Shown: in pieces, positions 1 through 7,245 of the stretch
Position numbering within the stretch: the stretch's first letter is position 1
Layout: every line of letters begins with the position of its first letter
From: Terriglobia bacterium
GTDB lineage: Bacteria > Acidobacteriota > Terriglobia > Terriglobales > Acidobacteriaceae
Length of the DNA stretch: 34,121 nucleotides
Reading direction: 5' to 3'
NCBI GenBank assembly: GCA_020073665.1
Contig: JAIQEU010000029.1
Location: forward strand, 1 to 34,121
Notes under the pieces: model-generated
What the model saw: only the letters and a program-made list of their open reading frames with translations
Database searches by the model: none
What the model was told of the DNA's origin: nothing
Position numbers and translations under genes: made by a program

Positions 1-240
1 AGCCTCCTGATCGGTTACCTCATCTTCAAGTCAACCTTCCTGCCTCGCATTCTGGGCGTGCTGATGGCGGTTGCCGGCACGGGTGGGCTGATCTTTCTAT
101 CACCGTCTTTCGGTGCAAAGTATCTGCCCTACATCGTGGCCGCCGACATCGGGGAAATATTGCTGATTCTGTGGCTCCTCGTGATGGGCGTGAACGAACA
201 ACGATGGAGGGAGCAGGCCAGCACAGCGGGTGAATGGTGA
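1..240 (+). CDS. DUF4386 membrane protein, C-terminal part (cut by window start)
   Basis: The reading frame is open from base 1 and ends at a TGA at 238-240, so only about the last 79 residues are present. They align closely with the C-terminus of the next gene: both have a G-Y-L-I segment, then STFLPRILGVL, hydrophobic stretches, and the ending EQRW(R/K)EQASTAGEW. DUF4386 proteins are multi-pass inner-membrane proteins without an established function. Two transmembrane segments are visible in this part. This gene and the next are tandem paralogues, and the spacer between them is also conserved (see findings). The start and N-terminus lie outside the window. Confidence 0.8.
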   Translation, partial: SLLIGYLIFKSTFLPRILGVLMAVAGTGGLIFLSPSFGAKYLPYIVAADIGEILLILWLLVMGVNEQRWREQASTAGEW

Positions 241-290
241 TCGTAGCGCGCCATGCACCTTGATTCAATCTCGCGTAAGGAGAACAGCGT

Positions 291-1025
291 ATGAGCACAG
301 CAGTAATGACGACGCGGATTACAGAAGCGTCGCCGCGCCTCACGGCCAGGATTACGGGCGTGTTTTATCTCATCACCATGCTGACGGGAATATTCGCCCA
401 GGGTTTCGTAAGCGAGAGACTGGTGGTAAGCGGCGACGCCGCGGCTACGGCGACCAGCATACTGACGCATAGTTCCTTGTTTCAGTTGGGTTTCGCAGTC
501 TACCTCATCGAAATGGCGTGCCAGATCGCCATGACCGCTCTCTTTTATGAGTTGCTTAAGCCGGCGGGCAGGAGCGTCTCTTTGCTGGCCGCGTTCTTAG
601 GCTTCGCAGGTTGCATCATCAAGACTTTTAGCCGCGTCTTTTTTATCGCCCCCTTGCTCGTTTTGGGAGGCGCGCACTACTTGAGTGTGTTCAGCGCGGA
701 ACAGTTGCAGGCGCTGGCGCTCCTCTTTCTCAAAGTGAATGACCGGGGCGCCGCGATGGCCTTGGTATTTTTCGGATTCTATGCACTCCTGACGGGCTAC
801 CTCATTATCAGCTCCACCTTCCTGCCTCGAATTCTAGGCGTGTTGTCGGTAGTGGGAGGTCTGGGTTGGCTGACCTTTCTGTACCCACCGCTCGGATACC
901 GTCTGTTCCCCTACGTTGCAGCCTTCGGCCTACTCGGGGCATCAGCGCTGATCCTGTGGCTCATCGTGAAGGGCGTGGACGAACAACGATGGAAGGAGCA
1001 GGCCAGCACCGCGGGGGAATGGTGA
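291..1025 (+). CDS. DUF4386 domain-containing membrane protein
   Basis: This 244-residue protein has about six hydrophobic segments and matches the general pattern of DUF4386 proteins: an N-terminal TARITGVFYLITMLTG segment, then a long loop with repeated membrane helices, then FLPRILGVL near residue 180. The function of the family is unknown. The start at 291 follows an AAGGAGA ribosome site at about 276-282; the ATG at 306 is a possible alternative. It is a close paralogue of the truncated gene upstream and is followed after 51 bases by a DUF2306 gene whose first residues (MSTAxMT) match its own. The three genes probably form one operon. I can assign the family but not a role. Confidence 0.85.
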   Translation: MSTAVMTTRITEASPRLTARITGVFYLITMLTGIFAQGFVSERLVVSGDAAATATSILTHSSLFQLGFAVYLIEMACQIAMTALFYELLKPAGRSVSLLAAFLGFAGCIIKTFSRVFFIAPLLVLGGAHYLSVFSAEQLQALALLFLKVNDRGAAMALVFFGFYALLTGYLIISSTFLPRILGVLSVVGGLGWLTFLYPPLGYRLFPYVAAFGLLGASALILWLIVKGVDEQRWKEQASTAGEW

Positions 1026-1076
1026 TCGGCGCGCCAAGCCGGCCTGATTCAACCGCTCGCTGGGAGGCAAAGAATT

Positions 1077-1910
1077 ATGAGCACAGCTGCAATGACTAAC
1101 CGGTTGGAGCTGGATTCCGTCGCGGCTGGCGCCTTGAAAGCAGCTGCCGGGTTTTGGTTTCTGGTGGCCGTCATCGGCCAGTGGGCGTTCTTGTACTACA
1201 TCGTAGCTTTCTATGGCCCCTCCACGTTTACGGGAAATTTCCAGGCCTGGACCAAGAACAGCTTTCTCCGGATGTCGTACGTTCCCGGGGATACCGCTGG
1301 AAATCTGGCTTTCGCCGCGCACGCTTTGCTGGCCGCGGTCATAGCGTTCGGCGGAGCGATTCAACTGATTCCGCAGATACGGGCCCGCGCCATTTCCCTT
1401 CACCGATGGGTAGGGCGGGTGTTCCTGGTAACGGCGCTGGGACTCAGCGCCTCCGGCCTCTATATGGAATGGGTGCGCGGAGACCGCGCAAGCATGGTTG
1501 ACGCGATTGCTATCAGCCTCAACGCTGTGCTCATTATCGTCTTTGCCGCCCTGGCCTGGCGCGCAGTGCTTGCGCATGAGATATCCGCACATCGCCGCTG
1601 GGCGCTGCGCACCTATCTCGTGGCGAACGCGCAATGGTTCACCCGCGTCGGATTCATGGCGTGGATTGTCATCAGTCGGAAGCTGGTCGGATTCGGGGCA
1701 GGCTTTGACGGCCCGTTCTTCCTCTCCTGGGGCTTCGGCTGCTACTTGCTACCCCTCGCCGTTCTCGAGCTCTACCTGCGCGCAACGGAGAAGGCTGGTC
1801 CGCGCGGGCGGTTCGCCATGGCGGGCGGTCTGATGGTGCTGACAGTGCTGATGGGCATAGGAATATTCGCCTTCACCATGCTCTCGTGGCACTTCTTAGG
1901 GAGGCTCTAA
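1077..1910 (+). CDS. DUF2306 family membrane protein
   Basis: This 277-residue integral membrane protein has about seven to eight hydrophobic segments. The central segment (FAAHALLAAVIAFGGAIQLIP, followed by a charged loop with SLHRWVGRVFL and later AHRRWALRTYLVANAQWFTR) is characteristic of DUF2306 proteins, predicted membrane proteins of unknown function with conserved histidines and arginines in the short loops. A GGGAGG ribosome site lies at about 1062-1067 upstream of the ATG at 1077. It is the last gene of the plus-strand group. Its N-terminal seven codons look like those of the DUF4386 gene, as if the upstream duplication carried the leader with it. Confidence 0.8.
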   Translation: MSTAAMTNRLELDSVAAGALKAAAGFWFLVAVIGQWAFLYYIVAFYGPSTFTGNFQAWTKNSFLRMSYVPGDTAGNLAFAAHALLAAVIAFGGAIQLIPQIRARAISLHRWVGRVFLVTALGLSASGLYMEWVRGDRASMVDAIAISLNAVLIIVFAALAWRAVLAHEISAHRRWALRTYLVANAQWFTRVGFMAWIVISRKLVGFGAGFDGPFFLSWGFGCYLLPLAVLELYLRATEKAGPRGRFAMAGGLMVLTVLMGIGIFAFTMLSWHFLGRL

Positions 1911-2041
1911 ATGATGGAACGGATTGCCGCGGGTGGCCGACCTTTCGCGGTTTTCGAAAGGTGGGAATTCCCAACTGCTCACACCCTTGTGGGGCTCATC
2001 CTGCAAATCAGATTCACCCCGTGTGAACGATCCGCACCGAT

Positions 2042-2074
2042 GCCCCACCTTTGCAGGAAACGCAAAGATGGGCC
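2042..2074. repeat. Imperfect hairpin in convergent gap (REP-like)
   Basis: GCCCCACCTTTGC (2042-2054) pairs with GCAAAGATGGGCC (2062-2074) with two mismatches and a 7-base loop. It lies between two convergent genes, so it may act as a terminator or be a REP-like repeat. Only one copy is in this window, so repetitiveness cannot be shown here. Confidence 0.5.
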
Positions 2075-2118
2075 ACGCGCCGTCATGAGCTGAGACCTTG
2101 CGGAGCTTCGCTCGGCTG

Positions 2119-2137
2119 GACGGGGCAGAGCCCCGTC
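2119..2137. terminator. GC-rich perfect hairpin, possible terminator
   Basis: GACGGGGC and GCCCCGTC form a perfect 8-bp stem with the loop AGA. No T-run follows on either strand, so a standard intrinsic terminator is not proven. Its place, 46 bases beyond the stop of the minus-strand gene and 209 bases beyond the stop of the plus-strand gene, suits a shared end-of-transcript structure. Confidence 0.4.
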
Positions 2138-2182
2138 TCCACACGGGTTGCCGCACTTTCCGCGATTGGAAGGCTTAGCGGG

Positions 2183-2878
2183 CTAGCGCCCCCGCGGAGG
2201 TAAATCCGAGACGTGTATCCCGACTGAATATAGAGTCGCCGTCCCTGTGGTTCCGCCATCCAGCTTGATTTCGAGGGTCAAGGGATAGGGGTTGGCGGAG
2301 GTGGCGGGGGTGAACGTGGCGATGGCTCGAAAATACGGGCCGACGGTGCGTGCGTCCTGGCAATTGGCGGGCGGACTGGTGGCGCTGCATGGGACTTCAC
2401 TGACGCCGTTGAGCGAAAGACAATTCGCACCGCAATCGACAGTGGTGATGTTGTTTTCGGAGCCGTCTCCGGTCTGGCCCCTCAGACCTTGAAAGTGCGG
2501 CCAATTGCCGTTACTCACGGCGCCATAGACCGAGCCTCGGATTACCACATCCACACTTTCGCCGGCTTTAACGTTCCAGAGGGATGTGTTTCCTACCAGG
2601 AGAGTGCGAGGACCGTTTGGATCCAGGAGCATGTGGAGCTTCGAGCCGTTGGGTCCGAGAGCACGGCAGATGCTGGCGGGGGTGCTGGTGCAACTGTAGG
2701 ACGACCAGCGGAACACGGTCTGCAACTGGGAACAACTGGTCCCGAGGTAGCTGGCCACCGTCCCTCGGGCGCAAGTAGGGGCTTGCGCCATTGCTGCGGA
2801 GGCTAGCAAGGGGAGGGCCGTTGCCAGTGCCCACAGGAACTGCTTTGCAAGCGGGAGAGAGCGTAGTTTGTCGCGCAT
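2183..2878 (-). CDS. Secreted hypothetical protein, cysteine-containing
   Basis: This 231-residue protein starts with a clear Sec signal peptide: basic MRDKLRSLPLAK, a hydrophobic core rich in Leu and Ala, and a likely cut after AMA or AQA near residue 32. The mature part has about eight cysteines (for example SCSQLQ, SSYSCTS, DCGANCLSL, VPCSATSPPANC), which suggests disulfide bonds outside the cytoplasm, and is rich in Gly, Ser and Thr with beta-type patterning. I recognise no domain. It faces the upstream plus-strand genes and ends in the gap with two hairpins. No strong ribosome site is visible ahead of the ATG at 2878, so the start is moderately sure. Confidence 0.7.
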   Translation of the reverse strand: MRDKLRSLPLAKQFLWALATALPLLASAAMAQAPTCARGTVASYLGTSCSQLQTVFRWSSYSCTSTPASICRALGPNGSKLHMLLDPNGPRTLLVGNTSLWNVKAGESVDVVIRGSVYGAVSNGNWPHFQGLRGQTGDGSENNITTVDCGANCLSLNGVSEVPCSATSPPANCQDARTVGPYFRAIATFTPATSANPYPLTLEIKLDGGTTGTATLYSVGIHVSDLPPRGR

Positions 2879-2998
2879 GTTATTTTCTTACGCCCTGGTC
2901 TAAAACCCGGGGCGAACCTTTGGATGTTGAGGGCGGGGCGAGGGTTGGCTGGGCCTCAGCGCAGCGCCAAAAGCCCTACTCACCCTAGGATAGAAGTC

Positions 2999-3045
2999 TG
3001 GTAGGCGCGGCAGGAATCGAACCTGCAACCCGCGGATTAGAAATC
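2999..3045 (-). other. 3' fragment of tRNA-Arg(TCT), candidate attachment site
   Basis: On the minus strand this stretch reads as the 3' part of a tRNA: anticodon loop TTTCTAA (anticodon TCT, plus bases 3039-3041), the 3' side of the anticodon stem, a variable loop, a perfect T arm (GCAGG, TTCGATT, CCTGC), seven acceptor bases, discriminator A and CCA at 2999-3001. The 5' side of the anticodon stem no longer pairs, and no D arm or matching 5' acceptor strand follows. Fragments like this are typically left when an island integrates in a tRNA gene. By the usual geometry the island would lie at higher coordinates. Confidence 0.75.
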
Positions 3046-3466
3046 GGTTCTCCTGCCTTGCACTCATCCTGCATCAGTGCCTCTTTTCCCAATAGATACA
3101 ATGACGTAGAGCACCTAGAACTCCAAGGCAGCAGTTCAGTTCTGACGCAGTTCTGTGGGGGGGAATTTGGTCCGAACCACTACATTTCCGCCACACTCAA
3201 GGCGCTCTTACGGGGCAACTCGGCCGCAGATCGTCGCTCCTGGACCCTCAACGCTTCGGCAGCGGGCCCCCTCTACGAGTCGATCAGAACATCTCACAAC
3301 GTCAATGAGTGTAATGGCGATTTTTCGCCAACTACGAGCCAGCGTCCTAGTTTTTAACCGAACGATCACTGCATCCTTTGACTCGCTCTACTGGAGTAGA
3401 ATGACCTACCGCTGGACGCGGGCTAGCTGCTTCCAGGTCGCTCCGTTCCGCTGTTCTACTTCTCAC
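3046..3466. other. Gene-poor stretch next to the tRNA-Arg fragment
   Basis: I see no convincing gene here. It contains repeat R copy 1 (3301-3334) and an 8-bp inverted pair, CTGCCTTG at 3053-3060 and CAAGGCAG at 3124-3131. The reading frame that crosses it and joins the next gene shows no protein-like composition before the signal peptide at 3467, so I treat it as non-coding. Confidence 0.5.
3301..3334 (+). repeat. Dispersed repeat R, copy 1 (right module only)
   Basis: GTCAATGAGTGTAAT is followed by the perfect hairpin TGGCGA-TTTT-TCGCCA. All 34 bases are identical to copy 2 at 4381-4414. No left arm (CACTCATTGACC) is clear nearby. Confidence 0.85.
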
Positions 3467-4273
3467 ATGGGAAAACAAGAAGCTGGAGATCGATTTCGTC
3501 AAGCTTGGAAGACTCGCAGTAAAATCATCCTCCGATTCTTCGCAGGTGTTGCCATCTTAGGTTTCGCATCATTGGGATGGGCGCAAGGTGGGGCAGATGT
3601 CGCCTATATCGAACAGGTGCGCGTCAAAGCCGATAAGGAAGAGCAGTTTGAAATCACCCTAAAACGGCACTGGGGCTGGCACACGAAACAAGGTGAGAAG
3701 TGGACGTACTTCGTGTGGACGGTGGATACCGGAAAGAACGAAGGTGCGTACCAGATCGCCAGCTTTGGACATACCTGGCACGACGTGGACGAGTCGAACA
3801 CCCTCGTAGCTGGGACGCCCGAGCCAGGTGAGGATACCGGACCGTACCATCAGAGCGTGCAAGAGAGCTATTATCGTTACCGATCTGACCTGAGCATAGC
3901 ACCACCTCCACTGAAGCCTTTGGCAGTTGCCTCCGTGACCTTGGTCCTGGTGAAACCGGAGTCGATACACGACTTCGAAGTTGCCCAGCGTAGGGTCAAG
4001 GAAGCATTTCAGAAAACAAAATCCACGCCTAATGTTGGGTGCTGGTATGAACTGATGATCGGCGGAGACCGACCTCAATTTCTTCTGATCGAGCAGCGCC
4101 CCAACCTGGCCAGTCTCCAGGAAAAGGGCGAACTAGATGCTTTGATGGAGGAAACATTTGTGAAGCAGGTTGGTGAAGATGCCGTGAAGAGCCTATGGGG
4201 CTCGATTCGCTCGGTCTACACGGAAACATGGCACTACCGTCCCGACCTCAGCCGCCTGATCGATCTCGAATGA
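3467..4273 (+). CDS. Secreted protein of unknown function
   Basis: This is a 268-residue product. I chose the ATG at 3467 because it gives a basic N-region followed by a hydrophobic core (IILRFFAGVAILGFASLGWAQ) and a likely signal cleavage after WAQ near residue 40. The frame is open further upstream (an ATG at 3401 has a GGAG nearby), but that would bury the signal. The mature part is mixed alpha/beta, with two similarly built halves (DVAYIEQVRVKADKEEQFE and VASVTLVLVKPESIHDFEVAQ) that suggest a tandem ferredoxin-like or dimeric alpha-beta-barrel fold; that is only an inference from pattern. It lies between repeat copies 1 and 2 and its last 40 bases overlap the convergent oxidoreductase frame. 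Confidence 0.7.
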   Translation: MGKQEAGDRFRQAWKTRSKIILRFFAGVAILGFASLGWAQGGADVAYIEQVRVKADKEEQFEITLKRHWGWHTKQGEKWTYFVWTVDTGKNEGAYQIASFGHTWHDVDESNTLVAGTPEPGEDTGPYHQSVQESYYRYRSDLSIAPPPLKPLAVASVTLVLVKPESIHDFEVAQRRVKEAFQKTKSTPNVGCWYELMIGGDRPQFLLIEQRPNLASLQEKGELDALMEETFVKQVGEDAVKSLWGSIRSVYTETWHYRPDLSRLIDLE

Positions 4274-4926
4274 TGCCAAGCATTCAGCCGTAGGTCTGCC
4301 GAGCCTTGTCCGCAAAATCCGTACTTGTTGTAAGCAGGCGTTCTCACCAGTTTGCGCCGTTTGTTCGCCAGAACCCCAAGGTCAATGAGTGTAATGGCGA
4401 TTTTTCGCCAACTATAGGCCACGACCACAGCGATCGCGAGTGCAGGCCACACCCACACCAGATTGGCGCTCAGCGGCGGCAGCGGGCACTCGCTGAGCGG
4501 ATCGAGGCACAGGAAGGGGATACGATCCTTCTTTGCTACGAAGTCCTCGGCTTCGTCCCCGATGTCCCAGGAATCCAGCGACCGCTTCCACATCCACATG
4601 GGAGTCATCTTCCGGGCGTGCCAGTACAGTCGCCGTAGCTCCTCATCGTCAGTGACCAAACGGGCCACAGCACCGAATGCGGGCCCGCGGGCCTGCACCG
4701 TTACCCGCGGGTCAACCAGGATGTTCTGGTACCACTGCGTGCGCTCGCCCCAGCCGGCCCCGATGTAGATGCGGTCGTCAAGCACAAAGTGTGCCAGCAT
4801 CGTGTGGCGCGCCTGGCCCGACATCCGCCCTTTTGTGGTCAGAACCAGAAAACGGAAAAGCCGCGCGCGCACCAACAGTGGCTTCAGCCCTAGCCGCCAG
4901 TACAGCAGGGGCATGCGCACGAGCAT
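4234..4926 (-). CDS. Nitroreductase/deazaflavin (F420)-type oxidoreductase with repeat-derived tail
   Basis: The frame has 230 residues. Residues about 20-145 match the F420H2-dependent nitroreductase (DDN-like) family: LTTKGRMSGQARHTML, then IYIGAGWGERTQWYQNILVDPRVTVQ, then DSWDIGDEAEDF and KKDRIPFLCLDPL. The family binds a flavin or deazaflavin in a split beta-barrel; its substrate here is unknown. A hydrophobic stretch (LVWVWPALAIAVVVAY) follows. The last roughly 45 residues come from translating repeat R copy 2 (SWRKIAITLIDLG) and sequence beyond it, so the natural C-terminus has probably been replaced. The N-terminus abuts an IS110 remnant, so the original start may be lost; ATGs at 4926 and 4914 are both possible and no good ribosome site is seen. 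Expression is uncertain. Confidence 0.7.
   Translation of the reverse strand: MLVRMPLLYWRLGLKPLLVRARLFRFLVLTTKGRMSGQARHTMLAHFVLDDRIYIGAGWGERTQWYQNILVDPRVTVQARGPAFGAVARLVTDDEELRRLYWHARKMTPMWMWKRSLDSWDIGDEAEDFVAKKDRIPFLCLDPLSECPLPPLSANLVWVWPALAIAVVVAYSWRKIAITLIDLGVLANKRRKLVRTPAYNKYGFCGQGSADLRLNAWHHSRSIRRLRSGR
4381..4414 (+). repeat. Dispersed repeat R, copy 2 (right module only)
   Basis: It is identical over 34 bases to copy 1 and includes the perfect hairpin TGGCGA-TTTT-TCGCCA. It lies inside the 3' part of the minus-strand oxidoreductase frame and is translated there. Confidence 0.85.
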
Positions 4927-4948
4927 CCGCCGCCAACCCCGGCCGGGG

Positions 4949-5098
4949 TAGGCGCTCGAACCATCGAGCCTGCCCGCTCGCTTCCATTCCCACGCGCACC
5001 GTGCGTCCTTGTTCTTTCAGGCCGCGATAGAACTTCTCCGCTTCCAGGCTATGTCCCAGTCGCTGCTCCTGAAACTCTCCGGTCTTGCTATCTACACG
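4949..5098 (-). pseudogene. IS110-family transposase remnant (N-terminal fragment)
   Basis: About 50 codons read VDSKTGEFQEQRLGHSLEAEKFYRGL, then TVRVGMEASGQARWFERL. This is the N-terminal DEDD-domain pattern of IS110-family transposases: a strand with an aspartate, the spacer TGE...E, then VGMEASG with the second acidic residue. The first acidic motif and everything after WFERL are missing, and the frame then runs into unrelated sequence at the start of the oxidoreductase gene. It is unlike the intact transposase at 17653-18756, so it comes from a different element. It shows that the oxidoreductase upstream region was disturbed by an insertion. Confidence 0.7.
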
Positions 5099-6160
5099 CA
5101 ATTTGTTGAAAGCCCGGGTGGTAATCACAACCTATAATCAGCATGTTCGGCTCCGAGCCAGAAGCCATGAATCTAGGGTCAGTCCTGCCCAAAATCACAC
5201 CTTTGGCGCGTGTTGTCGTGCCCATGGCGGGATCGGGCGACTCAGACTAGAGAATAAACCCACCCTCCACCCAAAAACGTTGCTGGCCCACCTTGGCCCC
5301 GGTTTCCGTTTTTCAGACTGCTAAGTTGCAGTTGCTCCTATTTTTTGCTCGGGACTGGTCATTCTCTACCGGGGTTGCGGCCGCTTGAAAATCTGCCTGC
5401 AACGCCCCCACCGCCCCCATCAGTCGCGGCAGCGGCGCCTCCAGAAAACCCTCGCTCGGACTACTTTCTCGGGAACTCAGAACCTCCACAGAACAGGGTG
5501 GCCTAGCATCCCTAATGCCCAGAACTCGACAGCACCTTGCACCATCGCTGGTCCCAATGACCTCTGGATTATGGTCGTGCCTTACTGTGCTCCGCCGCGT
5601 AGCAGAATCCTTCAAAGACTGAGAACACGCAGGTGCGGAAGCCGGTGGCGGATCTGAGTCTGGACCAAGATGGGGTCAAAGGGTCTCACTTTCTCTTGGC
5701 CGGGAGCCCCTCTGGGGACGTAGCTAAACTCGTGGCGACTGTTCTCGCTGTCGAAAGAAGCGGAGAACAAAGCGGAGAACAGTAACTGCCGAGTGAGACC
5801 CTATACACCCGTTTTCGACGCATCGGCTCCGCTCGTAAATAGCTGAGACGATTGAGGAGGCAGGAAAGCGATAGATTTGCTAAACCCTCCACGGTCTTGC
5901 CGCTTCAATCTTCTCAACAACTTACTACTGGGAGCAAGTGTTCTCAAATGGGGCGAGTGTGCCTCATTCGGGTGCGTTTGCTCCCCACTTTGCTCCCCAA
6001 TTTTGGCTCAGCTAATGTGGCCTGTTCTCCGCCTCTTTTCAGGCGGGGTTCACAAAGCAATCTTCGCTGGGATCACCATCGCGGTTACTGCAACCTCGCA
6101 CTCCGCCTTGGCTGCTTTCAGAACAGGTCTCGCTCCGCACGGCTCGCCTTGCCGATCACT
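5099..6160. other. Gene-poor stretch, no supported gene
   Basis: I see no recognisable gene on either strand. Visible structure: a direct repeat AGCGGAGAACA at about 5759-5781 within a CTGTTCTC/GAGAACAG inverted pair, and a doubled TTTGCTCCCCA at about 5978-5999. A short plus-strand frame ending in a TAA near 5783 (tail ...VERSGEQSGEQ) looks more orderly than its surroundings and may be the end of a decayed gene, but I cannot name it. The stretch is probably decayed accessory DNA. Confidence 0.4.
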
Positions 6161-6395
6161 TTGCGCGGTGGGTGAGATGTTGACCGTCAGGTTGGCCTCT
6201 TCCACAAAGCTGTCAGCCCACACCTGCTGCGTCAGTTCGCCCTTGGTAAGCAACCGGCCATTGTTCTGAATCAGGATCACTAGGATCTCAAGCGATTTCG
6301 GCGACAGCGGAACCGGCTTACCCTGCAAAGAAGATGCTCCCGAGGGTCGCAGCTGAATTTTCGGACTCGTATAACACCTTTGTTTCCGCGGGCAT
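6161..6395 (-). pseudogene. Winged-helix (Trans_reg_C/CadC-like) regulator, frameshifted N-terminal remnant
   Basis: The ATG at 6395 opens MPAETKVLYESEN, the usual start of acidobacterial winged-helix proteins. The frame then breaks near 6365 (stop soon after), and a second frame continues as GKPVPLSPKSLEILVILIQNNGRLLTKGELTQQVWADSFVEEANLTVNIS, a clear OmpR/PhoB-type winged-helix core. After NIS the frame breaks again. Intact relatives continue with a long sensor or TPR/beta-propeller part, absent here. I read it as a gene reduced to its DNA-binding start with two indels. A TTG at 6328 could in principle start a 92-codon product, but without the C-terminal half of the domain it would hardly fold. 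Confidence 0.65.
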
Positions 6396-6405
6396 GACGA
6401 TCTTT

Positions 6406-6434
6406 GGAATTTACCTAGGAATTCTTTAGGAATT
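6406..6434. promoter_or_regulatory. Three phased GGAATT direct repeats
   Basis: GGAATT occurs at 6406-6411, 6418-6423 and 6429-6434, spaced 12 and 11 bases, about one helical turn. It lies just upstream of the winged-helix remnant. OmpR/PhoB-type winged-helix proteins often bind direct repeats with 11-base spacing, so this may be the old operator of that gene. This is inference. Confidence 0.45.
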
Positions 6435-6559
6435 TCTTAATGAGCCCCTAAGGACGGAATTGAGGGTTCCTGCTTACCTTGCAACTGGGCCAGCGTGACC
6501 GGTAGCCGTCCAAGCGCTTTCCCAAATCGAGACAAATCAGAGGCCTGTGAGGTGCGGAT

Positions 6560-7213
6560 ATGCCATTGAAGATTCGATCGGTTCTTGACAGCAATGTCGC
6601 AACGTATTCCAACGAAACGCAGCCCGCCAAATACCGGGGGGAGATAAACGCCCAGATCTGCGTTGGTGCAGGTTTCGAGGAGCTGGGTCGGTCACTTCTT
6701 GACGACCTGCCGCATTGGACCAGTCAACCCTTAGAGTTCCACAACGACGATTACGAGATTGCCCTGGTACCGCGCAATCGTTCGTCTCGAACGGGACCGA
6801 CTCTCCAGTCATCTACAACCATGGACCGCGTTTTACTCCTGTCGCTAACTTGGCAAGAGCTCTTGGATCGGGTGCGTGGACAACTCGGCCACTCCAGGAA
6901 AGTTGAACAGGGCACGATTGCGCGATTCGGTGACGTGCGCGTCAATTTCCTGACCATGGAGGTCAGCCGGTCCGAAGAGCCTGTTGCGTTGACTGCTCAG
7001 GAATTCAAGCTCCTCAGGTTTCTTACCCAGACCCCCGAACGAGTGTTTTCGAGAGGCGAGCTACTGAACGAGGTCTGGGGATACAACAACTATCCCTCCA
7101 CTCGAACTGTTGACAACCATGTTTGCACGCTGCGGCAGAAACTGGAGGCGATTCCAGCGCAGCCGATTCATTTCCTTACCGTTCATGGCGTGGGTTACAA
7201 GTTTGTTCCCTAA
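6560..7213 (+). CDS. OmpR-type response regulator with corrupted receiver domain
   Basis: The frame has 217 residues. The ATG at 6560 follows GAGGTG at 6549-6554. Residues about 120-217 form an intact OmpR/PhoB winged helix: IARFGDVRVNF, LTAQEFKLLRFLTQTPERVFSRGELLNEVWGY, STRTVDNHVCTLRQKLE, FLTVHGVGYKFVP. The N-terminal part begins like a receiver (MPLKIRSVLDSN) but lacks a convincing phospho-acceptor and the TKP-type strand. Between about 6800 and 6885 the other plus frame instead reads DSPVIYNHGPRFTPVANLARALGSGA, a receiver-like beta4-alpha4 segment. So an indel and a later deletion appear to have scrambled the receiver while leaving the DNA-binding half in frame. It may be a constitutive regulator or a dying gene. 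It lies 32 bases ahead of the sigma factor gene and is probably co-transcribed. Confidence 0.75.
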   Translation: MPLKIRSVLDSNVATYSNETQPAKYRGEINAQICVGAGFEELGRSLLDDLPHWTSQPLEFHNDDYEIALVPRNRSSRTGPTLQSSTTMDRVLLLSLTWQELLDRVRGQLGHSRKVEQGTIARFGDVRVNFLTMEVSRSEEPVALTAQEFKLLRFLTQTPERVFSRGELLNEVWGYNNYPSTRTVDNHVCTLRQKLEAIPAQPIHFLTVHGVGYKFVP

Positions 7214-7245
7214 GTGGATGTCCAGATGCAAACCCGAGGTGAGCG

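Noticed and set aside
942-1634. 230-codon minus-strand open frame
   Set aside because: It is antisense to the DUF4386/DUF2306 genes, whose membrane-protein pattern is clear on the plus strand.
1911-2093. 60-codon plus-strand frame right after the DUF2306 gene
   Set aside because: It has no ribosome site, runs through the hairpin at 2042-2074 and has no protein-like composition.
3301-4414. Composite transposon bounded by the two identical 34-base R copies
   Set aside because: The two copies are direct repeats with no transposase between them and other R copies occur singly, so shared repeat identity is enough to explain them.
4950-4980. tRNA-like T-arm pattern (GCTCGAACCATCGAGC)
   Set aside because: The stem pairs, but no acceptor, anticodon or CCA pattern fits around it, and it lies at the edge of the IS110 remnant.
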